Source of the DNA: Telmatactis stephensoni
Lineage: Eukaryota; Cnidaria; Anthozoa; Actiniaria; Isophelliidae
NCBI GenBank assembly: GCA_029948255.1
Contig: JALIZF010001262.1
Location: 62,001-126,000 of the forward strand
Direction of reading: 5' to 3'
DNA length: 64,000 bases
Part shown: one piece after another, positions 1 to 11,920 of the stretch
Numbering within the stretch: the first letter of the stretch is position 1
Layout of the letters: each line of letters opens with the position of its first letter
The notes under the pieces: generated by a model
What the model was told of the DNA's origin: nothing
What the model saw: the letters and a program-made list of their open reading frames with translations, nothing else
Database searches by the model: none
Translations under genes and position numbers: made by a program

Positions 1-299
1 ATTTATAAGTGTGTGAACAAAACAGCTTGAACTTGAATTTGAATTATCAGGCTGTGGCATGAAAAGTACAGATGCTAATTAGTATAAGTATGCTTTTACG
101 TTTATGAATGGCTGTACGTTATTCAATACTGAACCAATCAATACCAAACTTCAAACGCCTTTCCGTCGTCTAACTGAAATCAGCAAACTGACCCCAGTAA
201 GTACTCGGTTATGTCTCGAGTTCCTAAGCTTGCTTTTCTTGAGCTCAACTTCTTTATCCTGTTATTATCATACAGAAGCATGTATGCCAGTTTTGAATT

Positions 300-975
300 G
301 CTATTTTATATTCTATCGTCATCCTAAATTCCTAGGACTCCTAGGGATGGCCATCCCTATTATAGACAAGGCGCATTTTCGAAAAATCAGATACCTGGAG
401 GCATTTTGGGGTAGAGGCTGGTAACATAACTATTCTAAACTAATTTTTCATGCTGAATGCGAATATGACTGTTACCAAAACGTATTCTGCAATCTTATAC
501 GTGTAAATGACTTATGAAAACACTTACAGTTATGCAAGAGATACAAACAAATTTCGATTTTTGAAAATTCGTATCTCCTTGATTTTTCAACTGATATCCT
601 TCAAACTTCACAGTTTTACTGATTTTGATGTGCTCTTTCCAACTATGGTAATTGTTTTTAAGTTTGGGAACTTTTGGAATTACATAAAAAAGCCGTTAGT
701 ATGAAATGACTGTAGCAATTCACAAAATACGTCATTTACACGTATAAGATTGCAGAATACGTCTTGCAATTGGTAACTGTCACTATTCGCATTCAGCATG
801 AAAAATTAGTTTAGAATAGTTATATTACCAGCCTCTACCCCAAAATGCCTTCTGCACTTTTTGCGATCGACTTTTTCAGTTTTGCGCCTTGTCTATTAAA
901 CAGGTGTGTGGAATTTTTAATAGGGATGGTCATTCCTAGGGCTTTAGAATAACGATAAAACATAAACATTGAAAC
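300..975. mobile_element. Long imperfect foldback element (MITE) upstream of the pentraxin exon
   Basis: The left half (CTAGGGATGGCCATCCCTAT, then GACAAGGCGCATTTT, GGGGTAGAGGCTGGTAA and CATGCTGAATGCGAATA) is repeated as its reverse complement in the right half up to about position 965. The arms are interrupted by small differences. No coding capacity is seen. The exact ends and any target duplication are unclear, since similarity fades outward. A second, shorter copy is at 3033-3323. Confidence 0.7.
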
Positions 976-1088
976 GTTCCAGCCAAACTCGCCGAAGTCA
1001 GTATCAAAGCAAACTACCACAGCCTAGAAACCCAAATTCGTTCCATAAGTGGACATTAATACGGTAACCGAATTTGTCTTCTTTCTAG

Positions 1089-2930
1089 CTCCGGTTGACA
1101 TTTTGTATTTCCCACGTAAATCTGATCAAGACAAAGTTGTTTGGGAAAATCCGTGGCAGTCGTTGACAGCCTTCACAGTGGCCTTCTGGTTCCTTGCTAT
1201 TTCAACCACTAATCATTTTCACGGTACATTCCATGTTAGCTCTGTATCAGAACTTAACGAAATTGCAATTCATCCATGGGAATATGACGAAACATGGTTT
1301 TATGTACGAGGGCAGGTCTTGTAAGTATGCCAGTTTTAACACAGGCAACCCAAGCTCAGCTCCTGTATCGTTATAGCTTAAAAACAGGGTTTTAGGGGAC
1401 AAAAATCTAAATACAGCTTTAAAAATTAAAATTAATTAATAAAAAGGCAGTATAAGTATAAAGGAATCAAAACATATAAAATATAGGAAAAAAAGTTGAG
1501 CGAATCCTCCAAGCTCATAACCTTCCATTCTAGGCACCATGCCAACAATGTACAGGAACTGAGACTAGTCTGCCTGTGGAGTAAGTGCATCGTAATAGGA
1601 AATAGTAGTTTAAACTAAAGTATACGTATTCAAAACTGAAAGCTCGTGCATAAATAATATTATTCATGTTATAAATTAGGAACAGTAGTATACTGTGTTG
1701 GAGTAGGGGAGATGCCATGGGAGTGAGAGGAATGGAGTGTATGCTAACGGATTTGGATCGGGGGCTCCAAATCCGAGAGGGATCCAAACCATCAAACCCG
1801 CTGTGACACCGGTATACTTTGAGCAAGTTTTGACAAAATCATTGCGATTAGCCAATTGCAAAACCAGTAGGGATCTGAGTGCTAGTTTCTATATTTAATC
1901 AGTGATTAAGAAATCAGCCCAAAACATGAAAACACACATCAATATTCGTAAGATTACGAAGTTGTATTGAATTTTGTGGAAGATTGATACAGTGAAAGCC
2001 ATTCAAAAGTGTAAAAATATACGAAGAAATGTATGGTTTGGCGGACTGTCCAGCCAGACCACACATTTCCTTGTAATGTTATGAATGTTTTAAAAGCTAC
2101 TGCAGCGGAAATATCAGACCAATTCGACCAATACAATTTGGAATTGTACAGTACATTTCCATGCGCTTTATCGTGTTACAAGATTTATTTCATAAATATA
2201 TTAAACAAGAATCAATCTAAGGCCATTTCAATACTCGTTTTGAATTGGCTAATTTTACACTTTGTAGTATTGTCATGCATGCACGGTTCAGGCGCGGATT
2301 TAGGGGTGGGGTGCAGGGGGTGCGCACCCCCTCCTGAGTCAACTTTGGGTCATTTTTCTCAATGTCTTTTCAAAATATCCTCTCGGCAGTTTCCAATTTA
2401 TTTGATGGTGCACCTCCTCCTGAAGACGGTGCAACCCCTTCTGAAGATAATCCTGGATCCGCCCCTGCGGTTACAAACAATTCGACTAGTAAAAACCACA
2501 ATAATGAAGCTTGAAGACTAAGAGAATGACCTTGTCATATTTCAGGATAATCCGTAAGCATGTTATCAACGACAAGTGGCACCATATCGTATTCACATGG
2601 GAACGCAGTACAGGAGAAGCTATTGCTTACCTAGATGGCATTAAAGAAAAAGTTTCAACACTGGCAAAAGGTCAGACTATCCCAACTGGTGTGCTGGTTC
2701 TTGGACAGGAATTAGACGCTCACAATGGAGGTTTTGAAAGTAATCAGGCCTTTCAAGGAAGTCTAACCATCGTTAACATGTGGGACAGAGTTTTCTCACG
2801 TGATGAAATCACCAGTTTGTACCAAGAAGGTCTTTGTTCTCGCCGTCAAGGAAACGTCATTGGTTGGGATGATCTCAAGGTGAAACGATTTGGAGCAATT
2901 CAAGTCAAAAAGCACCCCTGCCAAGCCTGA
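1089..2930 (+). CDS. Pentraxin-domain protein, last two exons (gene starts before the window)
   Basis: Two exons join in phase: 1089-1320 (acceptor TTTCTAG, donor GTAAGTATG) and 2546-2930 (acceptor ATTTCAG, stop TGA). The product is a pentraxin / LamG-like jelly-roll domain of about 205 residues, usually a secreted or cell-surface calcium-dependent recognition module. Exon 1 begins VDILYFPRKSD and carries the core strand TAFTVAFWF. Exon 2 carries DKWHHIVFTWE, the pentraxin-signature region, followed by GQELDAHNGGFESNQAF and IVNMWDRVFSRDEI, which match the calcium site and following helix of C-reactive protein. Of the usual calcium ligands, E and D of GQExD and the later E and Q are kept. Both cysteines of the family disulfide are replaced (TVCFW to TVAFW; HICVTW to HIVFTW). 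The incoming phase is 1, so at least one upstream exon (signal peptide or other domains) is missing. An AATAAA follows the stop by 17 bases. Confidence 0.92.
2291..2467. mobile_element. Small element with GGCGGATCC-type inverted ends in the pentraxin intron
   Basis: The left end CAGGCGCGGATTTAGGGG and right end CTGGATCCGCCCCTG are imperfect inverted repeats, like the CAGGGGCGGATCCAGG ends common on non-autonomous hAT-type elements. No clean 8-bp target duplication is visible. A related end, CTGGATCCGCCCCTGG, lies at about 10008-10023. Confidence 0.5.
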
Positions 2931-2946
2931 TATTGCCCTTCTTTGT

Positions 2947-2952
2947 AATAAA
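2947..2952 (+). promoter_or_regulatory. Poly(A) signal AATAAA of the pentraxin gene
   Basis: A canonical hexamer lies 17 bases after the pentraxin stop codon, in the expected place for 3' end formation. Confidence 0.6.
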
Positions 2953-3032
2953 TAGATCAGTTTATTCCCATAAAAACAGCCAGTGATCCAGAAGATCAAT
3001 TGACTAATAAGATGCATGTGAGTATCATATCG

Positions 3033-3323
3033 TTTTTTGAAAATTCGTATCTCCTGGATTTTTCAACTGATATCCTTCAAACTTCGCAGTTTTACTGATT
3101 TTGATGTGCTCTTTCCAGCTATGGTAATTGTTTTAAGTTTGGGAACTTTTGGAATTACATGAAAAAGCCGTTAGTATGAAATGTCTGTAGCAATTCATAA
3201 AATACGTCTTGGTAACAGTCATATTCGGATTCAGCATGAAAAATCGGTTTAGAATAGTTATGTTACCAGCCTCTACCCCAAAATGCCTCCAGGTATCTGA
3301 TTTTTCGAAAATGCGCCTTGTCT
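3033..3323. mobile_element. Second, partial copy of the 300-975 foldback element
   Basis: This stretch matches the right half of the upstream element from about 559, through GAAAATTCGTATCTCC, GTTTGGGAACTTTTGGAA and CAGCCTCTACCCCAAAATGC. It has an internal deletion of about 36 bases and ends in GCGCCTTGTCT. The two copies bracket the visible part of the pentraxin gene. Confidence 0.75.
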
Positions 3324-3801
3324 AACACTGACTTGATAATAGTTGTGAATAACAATGGCTTAACCTCAGGAAAAAAACAGCTGAATCCTAATTCATATAA
3401 TGTCGCCATGCTGTTTCGCACATATATAATTAACAAAACGTAAAAACAAAACTAAATCCACCTATCTCGCAACAACACAAAACACAAAAGCATTTTCACG
3501 TGAATGAGAGGCTAGTCAGTCCAGAACAGTAGTTATTCAAACTGGCCGCCATATTTCGATTCGGTGTATTGAGGGCACCTAGATAAATTAGAAACTGCCA
3601 GTTACGCCACAAAATTAATGATAAGCTCGCACAAAATGTAATATTGAAGCAAAATTTAATACAAACGAACACAAAATGTAATAATAATAATGCAAAATGT
3701 AATAAAAATTGTAACCGGCAAAATGTAATAAATTTGTTAACGCAGAATTTAATAACTTTTGACACAAAATGTAATAACTTTTTTAAAGCAAGATGTAATA
3801 T

Positions 3802-4070
3802 TTAAGGAATATAAAACGCGCGCGCATGTCTCTGTACTGTGATATAAACACGATATAAGATGTAGAGCAAGAGAAAAGCAAGCTTAGGAACACGAGGCGT
3901 AGCCGAGTTTTCACGAGGCGTAGCCGTGTTTCTCTTGCTTAAGCGATCGTTTTATATTGCTTTTATAAAATACTTTCGACGTTTTTTGAGCGAGCCATGT
4001 CTCTGTCCTCTGATATAAACATGGTAGCCAGCCAATCAGCGCGCGCGTTATATCTCAAATATTTTATAAA
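3802..4070 (+). repeat. Dispersed repeat with GAGGCGTAGCC hairpin, copy 1
   Basis: The repeat runs from TTAAGGAATATAAAACGCGC to CAAATATTTTATAAA. It contains TGTAGAGCAAGAG with the inverted CTCTTGCTTAAG, and two copies of CACGAGGCGTAGCC. A second copy in reverse orientation is at 17492-17792. It lies between the pentraxin and YKT6 genes, with no open frame. The rest of 3324-4660 shows only repeated AAAATGTAATAA-type motifs and the YKT6 5' flank. Confidence 0.8.
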
Positions 4071-4660
4071 TTTTGATACAAAATGTAATAATATATATCC
4101 TTTAGCCATGACAAAACACGTTAGTACGCTCAGATCTAGATCACGTTATTACCACGTCACTGATTGGACAGCTATAGACTAACGTCATCTCGTTTGTATA
4201 ACATTTTGCGTCAATATTACATGTTCTGCGAGTTATTACATGTTGTGGCGATGGTGATGACCCGATCTTCAGATGGCTTTCTTTAGCCTATAACGGTACA
4301 GTCGTCTAATTTCCCCGTAAGGGGTAGGGATGGGAGACGGCTTTACGCAGGTCAGGGCGCCAGGCCAGGCCAGCTTTCTTTCACAATTAAAAAGGTTAGA
4401 GTTTTGGTGCTTAATTGATCAAGCTGAATAATTGAGCTCTCTTCCCCGAACCCCTACCTTACCCTACTCTACCCCACTTGGGATACGTAGCCCTACCGTT
4501 TCCGGTTGCCCAGCTTTCCAATACCGGAAGTTTTACCGGGAACATTAACGCGAGGCAAGACATCAATAAGCACATTGATACATTCTTTGGTCAAATTCAA
4601 CCTCGTGCACTATTTTCCTGGCACTTTTACCAGGGGCTTAGTGTTCACTCAGAAAGAAAT

Positions 4661-7600
4661 ATGAAGCTGTTCGCTTTGTGTATATTTAATAAGGATAGTA
4701 AGGTCAAACATTTGGTGTCAGCTTTCCAGCTAGAATCCTTTGGATATTTTCATCAGAAAAGGTAATTTTCAATGTTCTTTATACACTCGTCTATTATCCA
4801 TATAGGCATATAATTATTTTACATATATGGTATTAAGATGCTGTGTGTTGTATATGCTGAAGCTTTGAAGAGCAGTAATTTTATTGACGTTGTGTGATAG
4901 TTTCGTCGTATTGGACAGTCATGCTGTAATGGTATATATAGCGATAATATGAAAAGAATTAAAGTTTCTATCTTAAAGACTCTTTAATGAGATTTTACAA
5001 CCTTCGTCAATCAGAGACAACTCTATCTTTGTAATTTACGATTTATGGTTCACAGCGAATTATTATTATTATTATTATTTGTGACTACGGAACTTTCAAG
5101 CGACTGATTTTTTTAAAAATGATGTCAGAACTTGGTTTGAGGTTTTAGTTAAAAATCATTTTTTTTAGTTTTGATTTTTTTTCGTGGAACCGAACTGATA
5201 TTTTGTTTGACACGTCTCCTAACCGAATTTCCTCATCAAATGAAAAGCATTACATCTGTTTATTTAAATCACATGATAAGTATATGCACCAACATGTCTT
5301 CGTGCAGTTTCAGTTTGGATTATGACATCACAAATATGAAAATATCATGTTTCACCTCAGATGTTGGTTTGAAACAATAAATTCATTATTTTCTCTTTCT
5401 TTTTCTTTCTCTCTTTTCCGCATCTTTGTTTCTTGTCTTCCCAAAAGAAATCTGAAAAGACCTTTTTTTCCTTTTTTTTCATTTCCCTTGTCATTATTAC
5501 TTTCTTCCTCTCCCTTCTTTTTCTCTTTTCCTTCTCTTTCTCCCTTTTCCGCTCTCTTTGTCGACTCTTTTGATTTCTTCTCAAGAGAAATTTGAAAGAG
5601 CCTTTCCATTGTATATCTTTGTAGTGTAAAGGAATTTATGCAATTTACAAGTCAAATTCTTATTGAAAGAACAAGGTTAAACGAACGTGCTTCAGTTAAA
5701 GAGAAAGGTAATCGAAGATAGTTGTACATTTTAGGTAATCACGTATTTAATGATTAATATGTGCATGTAATGATCATTTTTGTCATTCTATCCATCATAA
5801 GGTGTTCACTGTGTGGTTTACGAATAAGCATCAGACCACGTTTACCTTAGATTCTATAAATATGGCTGCCTAGATTAAAAATAGCAAAGTACGACGCAGC
5901 TTGCGGTATATTGAAGGTTATGGGGAAGCAGGGAAGTCTTCGTACCGTTCTCTTTTCATCTCACCTCCCGTTAGAATTCGAAGTAGTCTTTTGAGAAGGA
6001 ATAGGAAGGAGGGAAGGGGAGGCAGGGGAGGAAAAAGAAGAGCCCTCCCTTCTTTCCTTTTGCTTCGGGCTCCCTTCCCCCGTCCTTCTCCAAAATTGCC
6101 AGCTGCAGTACAGGCCAGGCTATCGTCCCGTGGGGTCTGGACAGAGCTAGTTGGCAGGCTACGTACCGCAAGACTGACCAAACTTTGCTGAATACTGACG
6201 ACCATATATAAACTTAACTTAGACTGAAAGCTGATAAATATTAAATTTCTTTGATCGACTGACAACTAATAAAAGTCCTAAAATGACAAATGGCTTCAAT
6301 TTCACTGACTACCGACACTGCACAAATCCGAGAACGCATTGTAACAGTGTATCCCAACCATTTCAACCCAACCCTGAGTACTTCTTCTTTGAAGCAGATA
6401 TGACTGGCATTTTGAATGACTTTTTTGTAGAATATATGTGTCATGTGTACGTTAGGCAAGACGCCCTAGCAGCTTGTGTCGTATCTGACCATGAGTACCC
6501 CCAAAGGGTAGCCTTTGCTCTTCTTAGTAAGGTAAATCATCACCATCGACATCATCATCATCGTCGTCATCATCATCATCATCATCAATTCGGCCCTCAG
6601 CTGAGCCATACAGCTTTTCCGTTAATTCGTCTCCGTCCTTCATGCATGTAGCCAGCTCAGCTGTGTTCTCTAAGCCAAGGTCTCTTTTGAGTGTATCAAT
6701 AAGGGTCAATAGAGGACGGTCCCTCCCTCTGTAAGGTAAATCACCCTGAGAAATTTCACTAGAGGTGTTGATCAGATGCTATTTAAGTTCCTAGGCTCGT
6801 TCTATATAGCTAGTTTCTATAGCTAGCGGCTGTGGGATTTCATTTGTGATTAACGGTGATCCAAACAAACAACAGCTTAAAAACGAGTCTAGCTAGAATA
6901 TTCCCATTATCTTTACTTCATCCTCCTTTCCAAGGTCCTAGCTTTCTATTCATTTTAGGGCAAGGTCAGCCCTGGGAACAAGGTTAGGTGCCACTGCTAG
7001 TCATAGACAAGAGCTTATAGACAGGAACATTTCGTGTTTTTGCATTGTTGGAGTCAGTATTGTTGTTGTTAAGTTTTTTGTTGTTGGTGGGTATTTTTCA
7101 GATTCTTGAAGAGTTTGCCTCTTTTTTCTCACTGAATGAAAGAAAGACAGCAAGGCCAAGGTAATTAATGGTCCCTCAGAAATTACTTGATGATGTAGTG
7201 TATATTCCTTGTTATCTTGAATCATCATGGTTTCAACTTCAGTAAAGAATAATTACTGGAGTCGATCATTCAAAGAAATACTTTGGAGTCTGATCATCTA
7301 GACGATTATCGTTTTGTTTTGTAATGTAGTTCCATGGTTTTTCCTGCTTGTGAAGAATATCTTGAGAAGTATCAGGTACAGGGATTTGGGTTTGCTTGTT
7401 TGCTTGCTTGCTTGTTTGTTTGTTTGTTTACTTGCTTGGTTGGTTGTTTGTTTGTTTGTTTGTTTGTTTGTTTGTTTACTTGCTTGCTTGCTTGCTTGCT
7501 TGCTTCTTGCTTGCTTGCTTGTTTGCTTGCTTAAGGCTTGCTTGAATTGCTTGTTTGCTTGCTTGTTGTTTACTTGTTTGTTTACTTGTTTGTTTACTTG

Positions 7601-8994
7601 TTTGTTTACTTGCTTGCTTGCTTGTTCATACGCGTTCGTTCATTAATTCGTTCGTTCGTTCGTTTGTCAGTTGTTTGTTTGTTTCATAGGAAAGAATAAG
7701 ATGTGCAAGCATCTTTCTATTACATGGCTTGTATTTACAACCTTTTTAATTTGTTTCTACAAAGAACCCTAAAGACTCTGACCCTTTAACAAAACTCGAG
7801 GCAGAAGTGGAAGAAGCAAAAATAATCATGGTGAGTGGCTACCATTTTATCCTTGCTTCGGTTTTTAAAATCATGCGAACTCGGAAAGCACAGTCTTCTG
7901 CAGAAAATTAAAAATCAAAATAACGAAAACTACAGAGTAAAAACCAAAATCACTCTATCCTTGAAGGGGACCTCGTGTCCTATTGCATTATACACCAAGA
8001 GAGCGAACTCAGTATTGATGTCTGTGCGATGTACGTGGCGACTAAGGCTATTTTTAGTAATTTCGCCATCGCCCGCGCAAGGCTCTCAAACAATAAAATT
8101 TGATTTTTGACGTGCGCTCGGACGGGACTGTTTGCTTTTGGCATTTGAATTATATTGTTTAAGAGCCTTGTGAGTCTTTGAACGAATGACATAAAAAATG
8201 AAGTGAAAAATAGTGACCTAACGCTTAGTGCTATATACTTGAACGATTTTTAGTACCACAACATCGAAAGTATTCTAAAAAGGGAAGAAAATCTCAACGA
8301 TTTGGTTGAGCAATCAGAATACCTAAGCCTTCAATCAAAGATCTTTTGGCAAACGGTAAGTAACACTCCTCATCAATTCTTTAAAGTAAGAAATTTCAAG
8401 CCCAATTTGTTGCCTCAGAACAGCAAATCTTTTGAACAATGCTTGACAACGTTGACAACATTGAAAGGGGGGAAAAAAGAAGCGATGGTTACTAGCTGAT
8501 GTGTTTATTGAGATACTAGGCCAAGCTCATGGGCTCTTGATTGAGGTTAACAATGTCTGGACGGATCATGTCTCTCGTTACGGAAAACGTATCATGTCTC
8601 TCGTTTACGGAAACACGCAAGCATCCGTGATTTAACGTGCGCAATCATTACAAGAACTGATGCAAGAACTGAAAATAGCGTTTGCTATGAGAAACATTAT
8701 TAACAATAGTAAAGACACAGGTGAATATTCACAAACACATTATTAACAAACAGTTGCTCAGCTACGTTCACTTCCGTGCAAAAAAAGCTGTTACATGCAG
8801 CAGCCTTAAGCTTGCACTGACTGTAAACAGAGTTTAAGGGCTGCTGACCCAAGCTCATTTTTACAAGAAAGCTATCTCCCCTTCCTCTCCTCTATTTCAT
8901 CTTATTTATACTTCTCTCATCTTATACTTTGTGATCAATGTTCTACATCTTGTAGGTGGAACAACCGAGGAATTCCTGCTGTTCCATTCAGTAG
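4661..8994 (+). CDS. YKT6: YKT6, longin-domain R-SNARE, complete in eight exons
   Basis: Exons: 4661-4761, 5625-5707, 6431-6531, 7102-7160, 7330-7375, 7765-7830, 8254-8355 and 8956-8994. All have GT-AG ends and matching phases, and sum to 597 nt, or 198 residues, the length of human YKT6. The start MKLFALCIFNKD is the longin start; the upstream in-frame ATG at 4478 is rejected because the family begins here. Residues 1 to about 130 form the longin domain, with EYMCHVYVRQD and HEYPQRVAFALL nearly as in human. The SNARE motif follows (about 138-194), with the zero-layer arginine at R162 in ILKREENLNDL. The C-terminus is NSCCSIQ: C195 in a CSIQ farnesylation box and C194 as the second lipidation site. 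YKT6 is a membrane-recycling SNARE for ER-Golgi, endosomal and autophagosomal fusion. Introns carry TTTC-type, CAT and TTGC/TTTG simple repeats and a partial foldback MITE. Confidence 0.97.
6537..6590 (+). repeat. CAT/CGT trinucleotide repeat in YKT6 intron 3
   Basis: A short imperfect CAT repeat starts six bases after the exon 3 donor at 6532. It produces spurious poly-His and poly-Asp frames. Confidence 0.85.
7381..7680 (+). repeat. TTGC/TTTG tetranucleotide array in YKT6 intron 5
   Basis: About 300 bases of TTGC, TTTG and TTCG tetramers start within six bases of the exon 5 donor (7376). The Leu/Cys-rich frames read through it are artefacts of the repeat. Confidence 0.9.
7995..8180 (+). 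mobile_element. Partial copy of the 17074-17367 foldback MITE in YKT6 intron 6
   Basis: It shares CAAGAGAGCGAACTCAG, GATGTCTGTGCGATGT and GGCTATTTTTAGTAA with the intact element at 17074-17367. Only about one arm and part of the loop are present. Confidence 0.75.
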
Positions 8995-9392
8995 CAAAAC
9001 ATTGTGAACGTTGTTGAACAAAAGTTGACCTAAATGACGTAGTTGCATGCTTCAAACTTTACATTATAAAACAGTTAAAAAACAGTTGTTTGATGAGCAT
9101 TTTAAGCAGTTACATATCAATTACATATCGTCTGAAAATTGTTGAAGAGTAGAATATGTTCGGTTGAATTTTTACTGATTTGCCTCCAAGAAAATTTGAA
9201 TATATCATATATGGCATTCTACGATTCAACAGCTTTAACTCGATATTTATTAATTTATATTTGCACTGTAAGTTCTGACGAAATTCGAGCGAGAGATGAT
9301 ACCGCGACCCTCATCAGTTATATCAAAGGCTCAGATGCAAAGATGCCCGTAGGAACATTAGGCTATAGTTACTAATGTAAATGGTTAACTTT

Positions 9393-9398
9393 AATAAA
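9393..9398 (+). promoter_or_regulatory. Possible YKT6 poly(A) signal
   Basis: This is the first AATAAA downstream of the YKT6 stop, about 400 bases away. Its position is plausible for a 3' UTR, but nothing else supports it. Confidence 0.35.
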
Positions 9399-10116
9399 GA
9401 ATAATTATTCGATTGTCTCGATCACTGCTGTCCACGTCAAGCGATCATTTTATACATATAGGTTATTGGTCGACTAACCAGCTAATACAGCTGTGTATTG
9501 TTACGAGTCACGTTGTATTTTGGCGAACCTTTAGGCGAGCCCAAATGCAAGTGACAAGTAAAAATTCACAGCTGTATTCCCTGGTTAATCAACCAATAAC
9601 ATATTTATTATACAATTCTGCAAAAATCATGCAAATGATGTCGTTTTTATTGCCACTTTTGACTTTAATTAGCGCGCGGCTTTGCATGCACCGGGAAGCC
9701 ATTCAAATGTTACTAACCTAATACGGTCTCATATTTTTCTTGTTCTTGTGCATATTACGTGCGTTCTTTTGAGAATTGTATAATAAAAAGCAATCCTGTG
9801 TAAGAAAAATGTTACCCCGGGGAATTTCAGGGGTCGTTCCACGAGTTTTCAAAGGGGGTGTCCCAAAGGCCTCTTGAGAGATGACATCACATCCAAGATG
9901 GCGGCCTCCTAACAATGGAACCTGATGACGTCATCTCCCAAGAAGCCTATAAAAAATATGTATAAGTACCGCGCTAGGGGGACGTCCGGTGCACCTATGG
10001 ACACCCCCCTGGATCCGCCCCTGGATTTGATATATTTTTGACGCGGATAATCGTCGTATCTTTTAGTGGTCTAATTGTTTTAGTATAAACCTATTAACCG
10101 GTCCAATAAGTATAGG

Positions 10117-10277
10117 AAATCGCACGATCTTGAGTACAATTCGGAATTAATAGGTACGAGTAATGTTTTGAAAGTTCTCAAAATAGGACGAGCCTTTAGG
10201 CGAGTCCTATTTGAGAGTTTTCAAAACATTACTAGTAACTATTAATTCTGAATTGTACGAGAAGATCGTGCGATTTT
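10117..10277. mobile_element. Foldback element, AAATCGCACGATCT arms
   Basis: The arms AAATCGCACGATCTTGAGTA and its near reverse complement ending AGATCGTGCGATTT enclose a second palindrome, AGGACGAGCCTTTAGGCGAGTCCT. The whole 160 bases can fold back on themselves. No coding capacity. Confidence 0.75.
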
Positions 10278-11920
10278 TTATTTATAATACACTATACAAA
10301 ATTTCTTCGAGGAAAGACAAATGTCTGACATATAGCATGTTTTCATAAAAAGTGCAGACTTAAACGAGTAGAAAATATTTCAAAGAGGGAAGAAACTTCG
10401 AAAACAAAATATAATATAATAGAGTTAATTTGTATTCTGAGCGAATTACCGTTCTTTTAAATTTCTATAAAGCATGTAGTTTATTCACTGACAGCCGGTT
10501 TGTTTATTGAATGAAGACGAGCGAAGAGCCCAAGACATGGCAAAGAATTTGAGTTCATCAATCACAGAGAAATATGATCAAATTTACGCTGTTTAAACAT
10601 ACCTGGCATTTCAAATGCCTCAAGACTTCATTATCTTGAGCTCAATTTATTAGTTTCTTTTGGAAAAGAGTAAAAAAGTTGACCAAATGACCATTTCTCT
10701 ACTCTGGCATAGCCGTGAATCGATGTCCTTCGCTTAGTTTTGCAGCACGGCGTTGTTTGGAATTCATTTTTCTCTCCAGTGTACGTTCTTGTTTTCCGTT
10801 TAAAATTGTCATTGTTTTGGCAAATAAATTACTTTTTTACCTTCTATGATAATCATTAAAAACTGAACTAGCAAAACTGTAAGTTTTTATCGAAAACGAG
10901 TAGCCATGGCTTGTCAAGGAAAATCCAAAAGGAGAAGTTTATCGCGCGCCGTTGTCGTTGCCATAGCGACTTAATAGGTACTCGACAAAGTACAATTAAT
11001 GATTTAATTTAATTGTACTCCTCTCGTCCAATCAGAATCGAGTAATTTTTTATTGTGTATTATAAAGGATGTAAACAATTTGAATTTTTTGAAATCATTT
11101 ATTGATTAGATGTACAAAAAGTCACGTGCCCTTAGACCCAGTTCAAATTTGCATAACACCACGTGATAAAAGTCGTTGTTTTCTAAGTCTTGAAGGAAGA
11201 CAAATATCAATTCAATCAGTACTCTCAAAAATCCTTGAATTTACAAGAATCTTTCTATGTTATGTAAAAGAATTTTACATAAAATAACAAGGGAGAAATC
11301 AAAAGTTCAGATTACAATTATTCAACGCATGTAGTTGTTTCTGAGATAATTAATTCCATGAATATCGATATGTAAGTAATTGATCTCTGGGCGTGGTTCC
11401 ATAACCAGATCCACTCTGGACATGAACCTCTATCAGTGTGCCAAATTTTATGCTTGTTACACAAATTTGAACAATTCTACATAAAAACTGTACCATTTTC
11501 CTGAACTAAGAGTATTTGCCATTCCGAAATTAGGGTTCCAGTTATGGGACGGTTTTTGGGGACGCCACTTAATTTGAATTTGGAGCAAAGTGCTTTGTAA
11601 ACAATCTTAAACACCTGATCCTGGTAACTTCAGTTCTCTCTTATTTATGCTCTCTTGTCTCATATTTGGTGAACTGCGGTGACCTGAATTTTGAAATTTT
11701 GTGTCCCCCAAAACAGTCCCATAATTCAACTGGAACTCTAATTTCGGAATGGATGGCGAATTCCATAAGAACTTATAAGCTACTCCTACATCGGTTATCC
11801 TGTGGTAGCAAAGCAATGAGAGACGACTGGGCTATACATGCATAGTGACTATATTTTAGTCACGGACGTCGTCTTCCGGAAAAGTGGAGTGTAAAGTGTG
11901 AAGAAACTTGGCTTGTAGTG

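Larger units (their letters stand above)
8995..11920. other. Intergenic stretch between convergent YKT6 and PAN-discoidin genes
   Basis: I see no exon here beyond the YKT6 3' flank. The stretch holds a hAT-like end near 10008-10023, a foldback hairpin at 10117-10277 and AT-rich sequence. The short frames present have no recognisable domain. Confidence 0.6.

Noticed and set aside
2033..2521. 162-codon frame
   Set aside because: It crosses a foldback hairpin and a hAT-like repeat in the pentraxin intron; no domain.
4478..4660. N-terminal extension of YKT6 from the upstream ATG
   Set aside because: The longin domain and family start at MKLF (4661), and the upstream codons have no similarity and lie in the 5' flank.
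7314..7646. Leu/Cys/Val-rich membrane-like protein
   Set aside because: Translation of the TTGC/TTTG array; the true YKT6 exon 7330-7375 is in a different frame at its start.
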